Assembly (NCBI GenBank): GCA_963576785.1
Contig: OY756144.1
Location: 2,604,001 to 2,668,000 of the forward strand
DNA length: 64,000 nucleotides
From: Chlorophyllum brunneum
Lineage: Eukaryota > Basidiomycota > Agaricomycetes > Agaricales > Agaricaceae
Reading direction: 5' to 3'
Position 1 is the stretch's first letter. Each line of letters starts with the position of its first letter. Positions 34,297 through 45,216 of this stretch are shown here, one piece after another. The notes beneath the pieces were generated by a model, which was not told where the DNA came from, ran no database searches, and saw nothing but the letters and a program-made list of their open reading frames with translations. Made by a program: the position numbers and the translations under genes.

Positions 34297-35188
34297 CCCA
34301 CATACGGAGCCCCTTGAGGGAATAAAGCTCCTAGAGGCCCAGAGATGGGGGTCTTGAGATATCGTGTGCCCGTAGAATGCCCAGCATGTTCCCAGGCTCC
34401 CAGATTGGTGTCGCATCTGGCCATGTTGTGGGGACTTTGCCCCTCCCTCCTAAGAGGTAAAGCCTTTAGCTTGGGCAAACACCCCGCTACTGAGAGAGCA
34501 CGGTATTCCTGAGGACCAGCCCACCGTTCGCTTGAGGCATCCTTCCTATATGGTGCATGGACGGGATCTCACCACTTGACTGCGCATGCCGCCACCCCAA
34601 AACCAGACCTCTCACGTGGTAACAACTCAAATGGGTATACCCCGATCTTCACGGGGACCCACCAACAGAGGATTTTGACCTCTTGAGCTGGGCCACTCCT
34701 TCTCGGCAACCAGGCGGCTTTTTTCAGCATGCTCCCAGTAAACAGCCTGCTACGGTCCACTAGTTGGGCAGACAGAGGCCACAAAGGTGTACCTCCAAGG
34801 CGCAACCCCTGGACTAGCTTTCCGTTCCCCCGCAGCTGCTTTTGCTTTGCCCTACCCCCAGAGGAGGCAACTTGTCTTTGGGCATGGATCTACATGCTAA
34901 TACTGGTGGGGATCTCCATCTCGCAGGGGCCACTACCAAGGTGGTGTTCACATTGGATTACCTAAGCAACCCGTGGAACGGATTACTTAAGCATTCCGCA
35001 GAACGGGCACCAATCAACCTGAGTTTCCCCGAGTCAACCCAAACCCACCCGTGCCCTGGAGTTTGGCATATCCCTACTAACGACCAGGCGCTACCCCCAG
35101 AGGGGTTCCCAAAGGCATGGTGACACTGGTGGGGGGTGGCCTGTTCTTTCGGTTGGCTTGTTATCACTCCATTCCCCCTATTATTGTC
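34297..35188 (-). repeat. Head-1 sequence, 5'-truncated (copy b)
   Basis: It corresponds to the 3' 890 bp of head 1, with one GCTGAAAAAAGC motif near 34,715. Its 3' end on the minus strand is CAAGGGGCTCCGTATGTGGG, followed at once by LINE B sequence. Confidence 0.85.
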
Positions 35189-38100
35189 TTTTTTTTTTAA
35201 AAAAAAATCATCATATTTAAGGTGGTATGCAATCGCAGTCCACCTGTATCTACTATGACAAGTACATATGATAGAGGGTACACAAAGATGGGCTCTCCCC
35301 TGGCCAAACTAGACCACCGACAGGCGGTCTGGGTGAACAGTTGCAGAAACCCACACGGGCGCACAAATCTTAGACCAGATATGCAAGCAACCCCTAGCCT
35401 CCCCTCCCAAGGGAGAGTATGCATCAATTCACAATTAACTCCTACACACATCAGAGATGTGGGGAGCTAGCAGGGGTCATGCCATGTTGTCCAACTCCCG
35501 CAAGCGGTGTGTTGGACTTAAACGCAAACGCTAGAGGATTGCACTTAAGAAAATCTACTAGCTGGCCAATAGAGACTAGCAGGCCACAATATCTCTTGTA
35601 CAAAGGACAAGAGCACAAGATATGAGTGCAAGTCTCCAAAGGAGCCCCACACTCGCAGCCAATAGGCTCTAAGGGATGGAACCAGGAGCAATACTTGCCG
35701 GTTGGTGCATGCCCGAGGATGGCACAGTTTGCTCTCGTCGCAATGGACTGAGAGGGAAAGGAGGGAAGCCAAGAACCTCCATGGAGGTACGTTGGCTATA
35801 AGACCTTGTTCTTACTATCCTTGAGAACAAGGAAGTTAGAACTGCGATAGGAGGAGTCCTAGAAGGTAACCTTCCAGGCCTTCTGAACAGTTGCTATGTT
35901 AAGCTTATACAGCGAATCAATGGATGTCACTGGACTTTGTCCAGTGGCGACCTGAAGACTGGTGGCAAATAAATGCACATCCTGATGAATGGACTATTTT
36001 GCCGAAGATGGAATGGCCCAGAAAGTGAGGGAATGGTCAGGACAATCCCTGAACCACTCCAACAGAAGATGACACACAGCCAGGGAGTGTCCCTGGCCAG
36101 AGTGTATGGACGGGTCAAGAGCTCGCTTGGCAGAACCAATCAAGTCTGTAAAGACCGCAATATGTACAGCCTCAGAAACTGCCGCAGCAGTCCCCAAAGC
36201 CATACGAATGGCAAAAAGTTCAGTATCTAGGACTGTAACTTTGCTAGCTGGGTGTCGCAATACACAGAGCAAATGTGTCCCCCTGTAAATGTGGGCAGCC
36301 AAAACTGCCTGGTGGTCTCCAATCAGTGGCAGACTTGCGTCCATCACCGCGTAGACCACCTGTCTGTCCTCACAATACCCACGAAGGGTATTGTTGAGCA
36401 AATCGACCTGATGACCCATGGGGTTTCCACTGAGCAAGGCATCATACATTTTGTAGGTCACCTGGGCCGCATAGCAGTCTAGGAGACAAGAACCTGGCGA
36501 CGCTTTGGGTGCAAAGAGCTCAAACGTCTCCGTTAATTCTGGCAAACAAGAGTTTGCCTCTGTGACCGGCCCCTTGACCCTAACCACCTGAGCGGGAGTC
36601 ATGAGAGTGATCAATCTGGGGTGTGGAACACATCCCCCTATGTACTGACACCCCATAACAGAGCAAACAGGGTGATTCTCAGAGAGAGTGGCAACCCTGT
36701 GGATGGCATGGGTAGCCAACTTCTTGAGATGGAGGTGGATAGGGATAAGGCCAGCCAAGGCCTCAGCCCCTCCGGTGGGGCTGGTGCGGAATGCACCAGT
36801 GATCCACAATGCAGCTTTCCACTGCATAGTGTTAAGTTGTTTCAGAAGGGCCTTGTTACGGGCACCCTTGTAGAACCACAAACAAAACCCATATGTGGCA
36901 ATAGGCACCACACATGAGCGATAAAGAGTCCTCTTCTGATTAGGAAGAAGGCCTCGCAACGAGTTACCAAGCATGCCCATGGCCTTAACCATGGACAGAA
37001 ACTTAGTAGCATAATGTTGAATGTGCTCTTTGAACATAAGAGCTCGATCGAAGAAGAAACCCAAGTACCTCCAGTGGGTCTTAGGGCATAACAGAGTATC
37101 ACCAGTATGGGGAGCATACCCCAAATCCAGCAGTGGGTTGTCATCTCCCTGCTTACGGGAGAAATGAAAAACTTCAGACTTGTCATGCTTGACAGCAAGT
37201 CCAAACGAGGTAGTCAGGTAATATATAATCTGGTATGCCTGCTTAAGGCATACCAGATTAGGTTCCCAGGTTTTTGCCTGGGCAATGGCAAGGCCATCGT
37301 CGACGTATGAGAGTAGGGTACTCCCAAGAGCGATTGCCTCCCTGTCATAAAGTTTCATGAAGGGGACGAGATAGAGACCGGAGAGGACAGGAGAGAGTAA
37401 AGAGCCCTGACCTACCCCAACGTCCACCTGTCTGAGATCAGACTTATGGTCCCCCTGCGCATACTGCGTAGAGTGGCCAACTAAGTAAGAGGCAAAGAAT
37501 CTCCCCACACAGGGGTCGAATCCTTGCTTCCGCAGAATAGCCAACAACATATTGTGGTTGAGCGAAGGAAAGAACTGAGTAATGTCAAAAGCAACAACAC
37601 TCGTCTTGAGGCCCTTGGCCCACCCCGCACAAACAATGTGGGTTAGGAGCATCCCAGCATTATCAGTGGACCTCTGACGGATACCACTGAGCTGATTTGG
37701 ATGAAACACTCCATGTTTGACAGAGTCAAACTGGAGGCGATTCGAGATTATCTTCTCAATGAGTTTGCCAAAGGTGTTCAGGAGCACAATAGGCCTGAAT
37801 GCCTTGGGCATTGAGTAGGATGGCTTGCCCGGCTTCGGTATGATAACCGACAGGCTTTCCTTGAAATGGAATGGCCAGTGACCCACACGCATGTAGGCAT
37901 TAGCTATCCCGATGAACAGCCAAAGGACATTGGGGTCCTCGGTGATTTCTTTGAGGTGGGTCCATGTTACATGGTCCAGCCCTGGAGCGGACACACCCAA
38001 GCATGCGCTCAGGGCATCCATCAGCTCTAAGGCTGAAAAATGGACCCACTCCCTAGCCGGAAGGCTTGGCAGCAGATCAAGAACAGAAATATCCACAGCT

Positions 38101-38848
38101 TGGCCAGAAGCTGAGTTGTAGGTATTGTGGAGTGTGTCCCAGAAATCCGGGAGCGCATGACATGGCTCTCCATTGTATTGGATAGCCTTGCAGGGTGGAA
38201 GCTTCCGCTTTTGGACCCATTCCATAAGGTCCCACGGTCGCTTGTTAGTAGAAGCAATTTCCTCAATGCAAGCATCAAAGAAGTTGCATTTAGCACACTT
38301 CTTAGCACGTCTAAAATCAGAGTAGTCATCATGAAAACGAGTCTCACGATACCTCCCGAAGGTTTTGCGGCATTCCTGGTTCCACTAGGGTTTAGAGCGG
38401 CGAGTGATCATGATGTCCACTGCATGGGCTTCCCACGCAGTGGAGAAGGCCTCCGCAATGGCATAAACTGCAGCTTCAACCTCATCAGTAGTAGTAGGTT
38501 CCAGAAGTCTAGCTACTTCACAGAGGTCCTGGATAACATCAGTGAGGAAGAGTGCTACCTCTTCACCACTGTCATGTGGCAGGGTTTTCCTGTGAGTCTC
38601 CACAATTGTGGGTGTGACTAGAAGCACCAGAACCAGTGGAACATGGTCTGATGGACCCCTAAGGGAGTAATCCAACCTAGGCCTATAGGAGATAGACAGG
38701 TCTGATGGAACAAATGCCAGATCAATGACCGAAGGTTGGAGATCCTCATTGTGTGGAATATGAGTAGGCCCAGGCTCGACTGGAAGGGTGAGGTCTAGAC
38801 TGATGTCTGTCCCGATGGAGATCAGAGACTGCAAGGTGCCTGAGTGGG
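35189..38848 (-). mobile_element. LINE B, minus strand, 5'-truncated in endonuclease
   Basis: It has a short T-tract (35,189-35,198), the LINE B 3' UTR, RNase H, RT and the C-terminal half of the endonuclease. It ends at 38,848 where head 2 begins. This is the best LINE B ORF2 in the window. Confidence 0.88.
35460..38834 (-). pseudogene. LINE B ORF2: endonuclease C-terminal half, RT, RNase H, zinc module
   Basis: The endonuclease part has GPSDHVPL. RT shows FDITQFFPSLNH (A), GQGSLLSPVLSGLY (B), SYVDDG (C) and WRYLGFFFDR (E). RNase H shows VMDASLPL, DTELFAI and FTDLIGSA; the zinc ligands follow near 35,640. The phase is constant from 38,834 to 35,994 except for one TAG near 38,385, at the Trp of KPWWNQEC (TGG to TAG). 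A second Trp-to-TAG is at 35,994, at the same codon as in the chimera at 21,704. A later part shows further changes. Confidence 0.88.
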
Positions 38849-38935
38849 TTGGCCTAATGGTCGAGTGGTTTGGGTGTAGACTTAATTCCTACCAGACTAC
38901 TTGGCTAGAAGGTCCTGGGTTTGAAACCTGTGGGG
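38849..38935 (+). promoter_or_regulatory. tRNA-like start of head 2 with A- and B-box motifs (copy a)
   Basis: The sequence starts TTGGCCTAATGG. TGGTCGAGTGG (38,858-38,868) fits the pol III A box, and GGTTTGAAACC (38,918-38,928) fits the B box. The spacing of about 50 nt is like class II (Leu/Ser) tRNAs. There is no CCA end and the acceptor stem is not restored, so it is a tRNA-derived retroposon start and not a tRNA gene. Confidence 0.65.
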
Positions 38936-39688
38936 GGGGATTTATTCTCAACCATGGGAAGTACCAGTGTGCAAGGCGTGGTTGCTTAGCAATATTCCTG
39001 GGTGACACCGGATTAGGTTGTGTGGTCCTATTTGGCATTGTTTGGTGCTGTCACAGGCTAGCATGGGAGTTGTCACACCCAGCCACATAGCAAGTCACAT
39101 AATGACGTCACACTGTCACGGTGTGACCCAGCTGTGTGCATCGCCCAAGTCCAATATTGGCCAAAGGTGGTGGTACCCTAATACCGGGGCCTAACTTGGG
39201 AGGATTACCTAAGCCACTACTGGAGATAGGGCATTATAAGAAAGGGAATGTCGTGATAACAGTCCAACTCGGGGCATGCTGAAAAAAGCCGCCAAGATAG
39301 GATACCCCTCCCAGTCTGCTTCGGCATAGTTCCGGTAGTTAGTAGACATAACCCAATCTCCAGATTGAGGATGTTGACTAAGTTGGCTTAAAATATCCTC
39401 AGAACCAATCTGGTAGTGGTGTCTGCAAGGTGTAGATCTCAGACAGTTAAGCACGGGGATCCGGGCCATAAGGCATACCAAACCGGCTACTGAGGAATGG
39501 GAAGCAACTCCGGGGTAGCGCCTAGGTGAAGTTGTAGGCCATAGCAGGTGATGTACTGGGGCATGCTGAAAAAAGCTGCCGGTTATCAGAGAATGCTCAC
39601 CTGGCTCAAGAGGACTAAATCCTACATCGGTTGGCCTGGTATAGGAAAAATAGCCAGGTTCCAGCTCAAGTTGATTCCACGTCGCCAT
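38849..39688 (+). repeat. Head-2 sequence (copy a)
   Basis: About 840 bp, homologous to 51,830-50,943 (minus) and 61,198-62,053 (plus). It has two GCTGAAAAAAGC motifs (near 39,280 and 39,565). Unlike the other two, it is joined to LINE sequence about 50 bp before the usual head end, at a short overlap (CCAT/ATG). Confidence 0.82.
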
Positions 39689-41425
39689 GTTCTCTTTAAT
39701 CTTTTCGTAGTGTTCGCACTTGTCATGGAGCATGACAAGTCCAAGCTCTTCCACTTCTCCAGAAAGCCTGGAGATGTCAATCCCCCCCTTGACTTGGGCT
39801 TTGGTCCATTCACAGGGGACAGCTCCCTTCACCCTAAGACCTATTGGAGGTACCTGGGCTTCTACTTCGATCGTGCCCTGAACTTTCAGGAGCATGTTCG
39901 ACATTATTCTACCAAGGCCCTCTCCACCATGAAAGTGATGGGGATACTGGGTAACTCCTCCTGCGGTCTGACCCCCAAGCAGAAGTGGCTCCTCTTCAGG
40001 TCATGTGTCATGCCTATCACGACGTATGGCTTCCGTCTGTGGTATTTTGATAAGGCTCGGTATAAGGGTCTCCTCAAATCCCTGAACACTATGCAACGCA
40101 AGGCTGCATTGTGGATCACCGGTGCATTCCGCACCTCTCCCTCTGGCGGCACTGAAGCCCTCACTGGTCTCATCCCCATCTACCTCCATCTGAAGAAGTT
40201 GGCCTCAAGAGCGAACTACCACCTCTCCACCCTCTCCGATACTCATCCTCTTCGATCCCTCCTCGATCATCCGAACACCAAGGGTGCCCCCCCACACCCT
40301 CTCTTCATCTCCCTCCTGTCTGACCGTCTTGCCAGACAGGTCAAAGGTTCCCTTATGGAAGCCATCTCCGTGCTCCCATCTCTTACTGAGCAGTTTGACC
40401 CCTGCGCTGCAGTGGCTCAGCCTGGTCACCGTCTCCTGGACCGCTTTGCGGCCCAGGTCTTCTTCCACAACTCTCCTTGTTCTCGTGACGAGAGGGCTGT
40501 ACATATAAGGCATCTGAATGGCACCTTGGAACATGCCAATACCGATCCCCGGGTTCTCACTGTGGCCATGGACGCCAGTCTACCGCTGCAGGGGGAACTC
40601 CAGGCAGTTTCTGCTGCCCATATCTACCGGTCAGGCCTGCGTGTCTTCCAGATGAGACATGTGGTGGGTCGGGTGGCAGCTCCGGATGTGGAGCTGTATG
40701 CTATCTGGATTGCGATTGGAAAGGCCACCGGCCTTCCTGACTGCGATTCCATTGTCTTGTTCACTGACTCCCTTGGTTCTGCCAAGAGAGCGGTGGACCC
40801 CTCTGTTCACTCGGGTCAGGCTCATTCGCTTGCCGTGTGTAGCGCTCTTATGGAGTGGTTCGAGGGTCACCCCGAATGCTCCATTCACATCTGGCACACC
40901 TACTCGTTGGAGAAGTGGGCCATTCATGGTACCGTACACCAGTACTGCACCGAACTTCAGGTCACGGCGGGTTCCCATCTGCAAACCTCCCTTGACTCCC
41001 TTCGTCAGAGGGTTGTCAAATCCTGCCAGGATGCCTGGATCACTCAATTCCAGGATCCTACTTACTCGGGTAGCCAGTTCATGGCTCTCGAAGGGTGTAA
41101 CGGTAAGCCCCTCCAGCCCACTTACCTCCATGGAGGTTCATGGCTGCCCTCTGCTGCAGCAGAGTCCAACTCGCTGTCCACCCGCATGTGTAGGGTTATA
41201 CTCAACCATGCGCCTATTGGGGCCTATAGGTCTCAGTTCTTCCAAGATGAACCATTCTGGTGTCCATGTGGGGCTCCCTTCGAGTCTCGTGTGCATGTTC
41301 TTACCAACTGCAGTCGGTTTGACACCTCTCGGGGGTACCCTGCCACACCGGGTGCCCTTGTCAAGTTCTTGAAAGTGAACCCTCAGGTGTTCGCTTTCCC
41401 ATCCATTCCTCAGGGAATTGGATAA
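39551..41425 (+). CDS. Fusion ORF: head-2 leader joined in frame to LINE A RT thumb, RNase H and zinc module
   Basis: An ATG in head 2 (39,551) opens a frame that crosses the head/LINE junction and stays open to the natural LINE A ORF2 stop at 41,425, about 624 codons. The first 46 or so residues are head-encoded (MYWGMLKKAAGYQRM). The LINE part begins after YIDD (VFALVMEHDKSKLFHF), so the RT catalytic site is absent. RNase H has VAMDASLPL, DVELYAIW and FTDSLGSA, so all three acidic residues remain. The zinc module is CPCGAPFESRVHVLTNC. Whether it is translated is unknown; the head leader may be fortuitous. Confidence 0.6.
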   Translation: MYWGMLKKAAGYQRMLTWLKRTKSYIGWPGIGKIARFQLKLIPRRHVLFNLFVVFALVMEHDKSKLFHFSRKPGDVNPPLDLGFGPFTGDSSLHPKTYWRYLGFYFDRALNFQEHVRHYSTKALSTMKVMGILGNSSCGLTPKQKWLLFRSCVMPITTYGFRLWYFDKARYKGLLKSLNTMQRKAALWITGAFRTSPSGGTEALTGLIPIYLHLKKLASRANYHLSTLSDTHPLRSLLDHPNTKGAPPHPLFISLLSDRLARQVKGSLMEAISVLPSLTEQFDPCAAVAQPGHRLLDRFAAQVFFHNSPCSRDERAVHIRHLNGTLEHANTDPRVLTVAMDASLPLQGELQAVSAAHIYRSGLRVFQMRHVVGRVAAPDVELYAIWIAIGKATGLPDCDSIVLFTDSLGSAKRAVDPSVHSGQAHSLAVCSALMEWFEGHPECSIHIWHTYSLEKWAIHGTVHQYCTELQVTAGSHLQTSLDSLRQRVVKSCQDAWITQFQDPTYSGSQFMALEGCNGKPLQPTYLHGGSWLPSAAAESNSLSTRMCRVILNHAPIGAYRSQFFQDEPFWCPCGAPFESRVHVLTNCSRFDTSRGYPATPGALVKFLKVNPQVFAFPSIPQGIG

Positions 41426-41900
41426 CTGGCTCAGGGTAGGTGGGTTATTGTCCAGCACCGGAGAACCCCGGTGAAAGTCCAGTGAAGATCGTCGGAGTTT
41501 TATGAATGGAGTTGTCCCCTTCGGTGACTAGGTGTGGTGAAGATGCCGATAGTCACACAAGTGATGCAGCCTAGTACTCTGGCAAGGGTGACCATGGCCG
41601 GGGGGTCGACTCTCAGTAAGAGGAACTCTGGAGGCTAGTAACCAGACCAGTAACTGGGACGTTTCCACTGCTGGGCATTTACAGTGAATTAACACCTACT
41701 GACCGGGCCTGGTCTTCGGACTGGGTCGCTGGTTGGGGGACCTCCCTGCCCACTCGCCTCCTCTGGCATCCACTCCCCTTGCCCTCCAGGCTCGGGAGTA
41801 GGACGCAATTCCTCCTACCGTTGGTTTTGGGCAACGGTACTTCTGCTTGGTAGGGCATAGTTACCGCTTTCTCCGTAGATACCCACTAGTGTACTTGTTT

Positions 41901-41915
41901 GTATGCCGGCCGCGG
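41901..41915. repeat. Target-site duplication, left copy
   Basis: GTATGCCGGCCGCGG here equals 44,101-44,115 exactly. The two copies bracket the nested head-1 chimera inserted in a LINE A 3' UTR. Without the insertion the LINE A 3' UTR reads continuously. Confidence 0.95.
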
Positions 41916-43182
41916 CATCGCTCCTTGACTTGTTACCACCACCATCACTTTTCCACTTCTCTTTCCTCATCGCATCATTCATTTCTCGGGCTCTCTCTCA
42001 TGGGCTTGTGTCTTTTCTGAGCCTTTGCTGGCTGTAGGGGGGTGGTCCGGGTGGCAACGTTAGTTGGTCGATGGGCGGCGCACCCTTGGTGAAGGCGATT
42101 AAAGGTGGGCATATCCCCACCATTCATCGGACTAATGCCTATATGCACAGATCGACAGGGCGGCCCCTTGGTAAAGGGTCTTAAAGGCTGGGATACTGGC
42201 CACCTCGCTTGCTTGCGCTCACTGGGTCGTCAGTGGTGGCGGCCCTTCTACTAATTAGATGGGCTTGCAGTCCCGTATAGGGTTTGCATGTGGGTTTTTA
42301 CCCCTACTGCAGGTCAAGTCTGGCTAATATCTCGAGGCTGGGCTATACCGGCTGACAACGGACACTTTGGGAACCCCTCTGGGGGTAGTGCCTGGTTGTT
42401 AGTAGGGATACGCCAAACTCCAGGGCACGGGTGGGTTCGGGTTGACTCGGGGAAACTCGGGTTGATTGGCACCCGTTCTGCGGAATGCTTAAGTAATCCG
42501 TTCTGCGGGTTGCTTAGGTAATCCAATGTGAACACCACCCTGGTAGCGCCCCCTGCGAGACAGAGATCCCCACCAGTATTAGCATGCGGATCCGCACCCA
42601 AAGACAAGTCGCCTCCTCTAGGGGTAGGGCATAGCAAAAGCGGCTGCGGAGGAACAGGAAGCTAGTCCAGGGGTCGCGCCTTGGAGGTATGCCTTCGTGG
42701 CCTCTGCCTGCCCAACTAGTGGACCGTAGTGGGCCGTTTACTGGGAGCGTGCTGAAAAAAGCCACCCGGTTACCGAGAAGGAGCAGCCTGGCTCGAGAGG
42801 TCAAAATCCTCTGTCGGTGGGTCTCCGTGAAGATCGGGGTGTACCCATTTGAGTTATTACCACGCGAGAGGTCTGGTTTTGGGGTGGCAGTGTGTGCAGT
42901 CAAGCGGTGAGATCCCGTCCGTGCACCATATAGGAAGAATGCCTCAAGCGAACGGCGGGCCGGTCCTCAGGGATACCGCGCTCTCTCAGTAGTGGGGTGT
43001 TCACCCAAGCTAAAGGCTTTACCTCTTAGGAGGGAGGGGCAAAGTCCCCGCAACATGGCCGGATGCGACACCAATATGGGAGCTTGGGAACATGCTGGGC
43101 ATTCTACGGGCACATGACGTCTCAAGACCCCCATTTCTGGGCCTCTAGGAGCTTTATTCCCTCAAGGGGCTCCATACACGGG
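41916..43182 (+). repeat. Head-1 sequence (copy c)
   Basis: It is 1267 bp, about 165 bp shorter than copies a and e because the part around the first GCTGAAAAAAGC motif is missing near 42,365. It ends CAAGGGGCTCCATACACGGG. Confidence 0.88.
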
Positions 43183-43795
43183 TGGCCAGGGACACTCCCT
43201 GGCTGTGTGTTGTCTCTTGTCGGAGTGGTTCAGGGATCGTCCCGACTGCTCCCTCACTTTCTGGTCCATTCCGTCATCGGCGAAGTGGTCCATTCATCAG
43301 GATGTGCATGTGTTTGCCACCGATTTACAGGTTGCCGCTGGACGTCGTCCAGCCACATCTATTGATTCGCTGTGTAAAATCAACGTAGCAACCATTCAGA
43401 AGGCCTGGAAAGTCACTTTCCAGGACTCCTCTTATCGCGGTTCTAACTTCCTTGCTCTCAAGGATAGTAAGAACAAAGTTTTACAGCCAACATACCTCCA
43501 TGGGGGTTCTTGGCTTCCTTCTTTTCCCTCTCAGTCTATTGCGACGAGAGCGAACCGTGCCATCCTCGGGCATGCTCCAACCGGCGAGTATCGCTCCCGG
43601 TTCCATCCTCTAGAGCCTGTTGGCTGCAAGTGTGGGGCTCCTCTGGAGACCCGCACCCATATCTTGTGCTCTTGTCCATTGTACAAGAGGCATCGTGGCC
43701 TGCCAGTCTCTCTCGGCCAGCTGGTTAATTTTCTTAGATGCAATCCTTCTGCATTCACGTTTAAGGCCAACACACCGCTTGCGGGAGTTGGATAA
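43183..43795 (+). pseudogene. LINE B ORF2 end in the chimera (RNase H end and zinc module)
   Basis: LINE B homology starts TGGCCAGGGACACTCC right after the head GGG. The frame 43,205-43,795 is open to the family's end (ANTPLAGVG) with the zinc module CKCGAPLETRTHILCSC. The RNase H catalytic residues lie upstream of the junction and are absent. Confidence 0.87.
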
Positions 43796-44181
43796 CACGG
43801 CGCGACCCCTGCTAGCTTCCCACGTCTCCGACGTGTGTAGAAGTTAATTGTGAATTGATGCATACTCTCCTGAGGGAGGAGAGGCAAGGGGTCGCTCTGC
43901 TTATCTGGTCTAGGATTCGCGTGTCCATGCGTGCTTCCGCGACCGTTCACCCAGACTGCCTGTCAGTGGTCTAGTTTGGCCAGGGGAGAGCCAATCTTCG
44001 ATTACCATCACTAGTGTAGCCTACATGTCACAGTAGATACATGTGGACTGCGATCGTGCACCACCTTAAACATGTTGATTTAAAAAAAAAAAAAAAAAAA
44101 GTATGCCGGCCGCGGGCTGTATTCGAGCACTGCGTAATAAATTGGCCCTAGGCCATGATTTAAAAAAAAAAAAAAAAAAAA

Positions 44182-45216
44182 GACCACACGGAGGTACGAC
44201 ACTGAAGAAGGGAGTCCAATCCAGAAGGGGGCTCCTGGAGGGGACAGACGTTCAACCAATGCCCTAAGGATCTCAATATCCTTGGTTGTGGCGAGTTTGT
44301 TGGTGGCCATGGAATAGCCATCGTATGCGAGCATGGCACCTTCCACGATCAGAGAGCTTCTCCCAGCCTTCAACGCCTTACAGGCCTGCTGGGTAAGAGT
44401 ATGGAGACCAGCCGAAGCATTCAACTTGTCTTCATAGGAAACTAGGACCTGCTTTCGCGATGGCCCAGGAATTGTGAATGCTGGCTTTTTAGGGCAAGCA
44501 TTTGACGAGGGGGATTGCTTTGCAGCCTCAGCTTGCGAATGAAGACTGAGGAGCTGCTCTGCAGAGAGGTGGGGGAAGGCCGCTTTCAATGCAGAGAGTG
44601 GTTCTATCCCAGGCTTGGATGAGGCTGGTTGTTTCACTGTAGCCAAATAAGCCTTCTGTCCTGGCTTGGGCTTCGAAGCGATTGTGGATGGAGGAGGTCC
44701 AGAGGGCCTCTCATAGGGGACCTGAGGCTTTGTAGGGGCCTTAACAGGTCGGACGGGCGCCTTCCCCTTAGGGTCCGTGCGCAGGCATTTGACCGGAGTC
44801 TTCTCTGGATCCATAAGATCATCCTCCTCCTGCACAGGGGCTCTGTGCTGGGGGAGGCCGAGGATAGAAGGTCCTGGTACCCTGGGGGGAGTAGCCGGAG
44901 GCCTATAAGTCACCACTGGGAGAGCAGGAAACACCGAAGCAATCAAGTCCCTCAGGGAGAGAGAGTCACTTGCCCCTGTGTAGGTTTCACGCCACATGGG
45001 GGAGGATGTGACCGTCTGGACTATCTCAGATAGTCGAGAGGCAATGGGATGGAAGGACGGAGTGTCCTCCTGAGGAATGAGATGCGCTGTCTTCATGAAG
45101 TCGGCGACGATCTCGAGCGACTGTTGGATCACATCAGCGTCCTCTCTGGCACTAATATTAATGCCCAGGATAGAGAGGGGGGCGGCGGTAGGCTCCCCCT
45201 GGTCGTCTTGTTCCAT
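44182..45216 (-). pseudogene. LINE A ORF1 N-terminal two thirds
   Basis: The ATG at 45,216 opens a frame very similar to that of the full-length copy at 28,891 (QEEPTA here GEPTAAPLSILGIN), through GPSRKQVLVSYE to PFWIGLPSSVSYLRVV, where it runs into the poly(T) of the neighbouring element. The zinc knuckles are lost. No stop occurs within it, which points to recent origin. Confidence 0.87.

Larger units (their letters stand above)
32067..35188 (-). mobile_element. Chimeric retroposon: head 1 plus LINE B tail, minus strand (copy b)
   Basis: On the minus strand: a head-1 part (35,188-34,297) ending CAAGGGGCTCCGTATGTGGG, then a LINE B tail starting in the RT thumb (34,296 down), the 3' UTR and an A-rich tail (T-tract at 32,067-32,086). 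A separate LINE B insertion at 32,632-33,114 splits the tail. The head is 5'-truncated at the adjoining LINE B A-tail. Confidence 0.83.
41916..44100 (+). mobile_element. Complete head-1/LINE B chimeric insertion with 15-bp target duplication (copy c)
   Basis: The 2185-bp insertion comprises head 1 (41,916-43,182), a LINE B tail (43,183-43,795 coding, then 3' UTR) and a 19-base poly(A) (44,082-44,100). The perfect 15-bp direct repeats on both sides show that it came in as one piece by target-primed reverse transcription. Its 5' end, CATCGCTCCTTGACTTG, therefore is a true element terminus. Confidence 0.95.
38849..44181 (+). mobile_element. Chimeric retroposon: head 2 plus LINE A tail (copy a), with nested element
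   Basis: Head 2 (38,849-39,688) is joined to LINE A ORF2 in the RT palm (39,689 on). The LINE A 3' UTR runs to 41,915, is interrupted by the nested head-1 chimera (41,916-44,100), resumes at 44,101-44,161 and ends in a poly(A) at 44,162-44,181. It lies in or next to LINE B minus on its left; no target duplication was found. Confidence 0.87.

Noticed and set aside
38849..38935. A functional tRNA gene (Leu or Ser type)
   Set aside because: A and B boxes are present but the stems do not pair well, no acceptor 3' half follows, and the same unit recurs twice more fused to retroelement sequence. A tRNA-derived retroposon start fits better.
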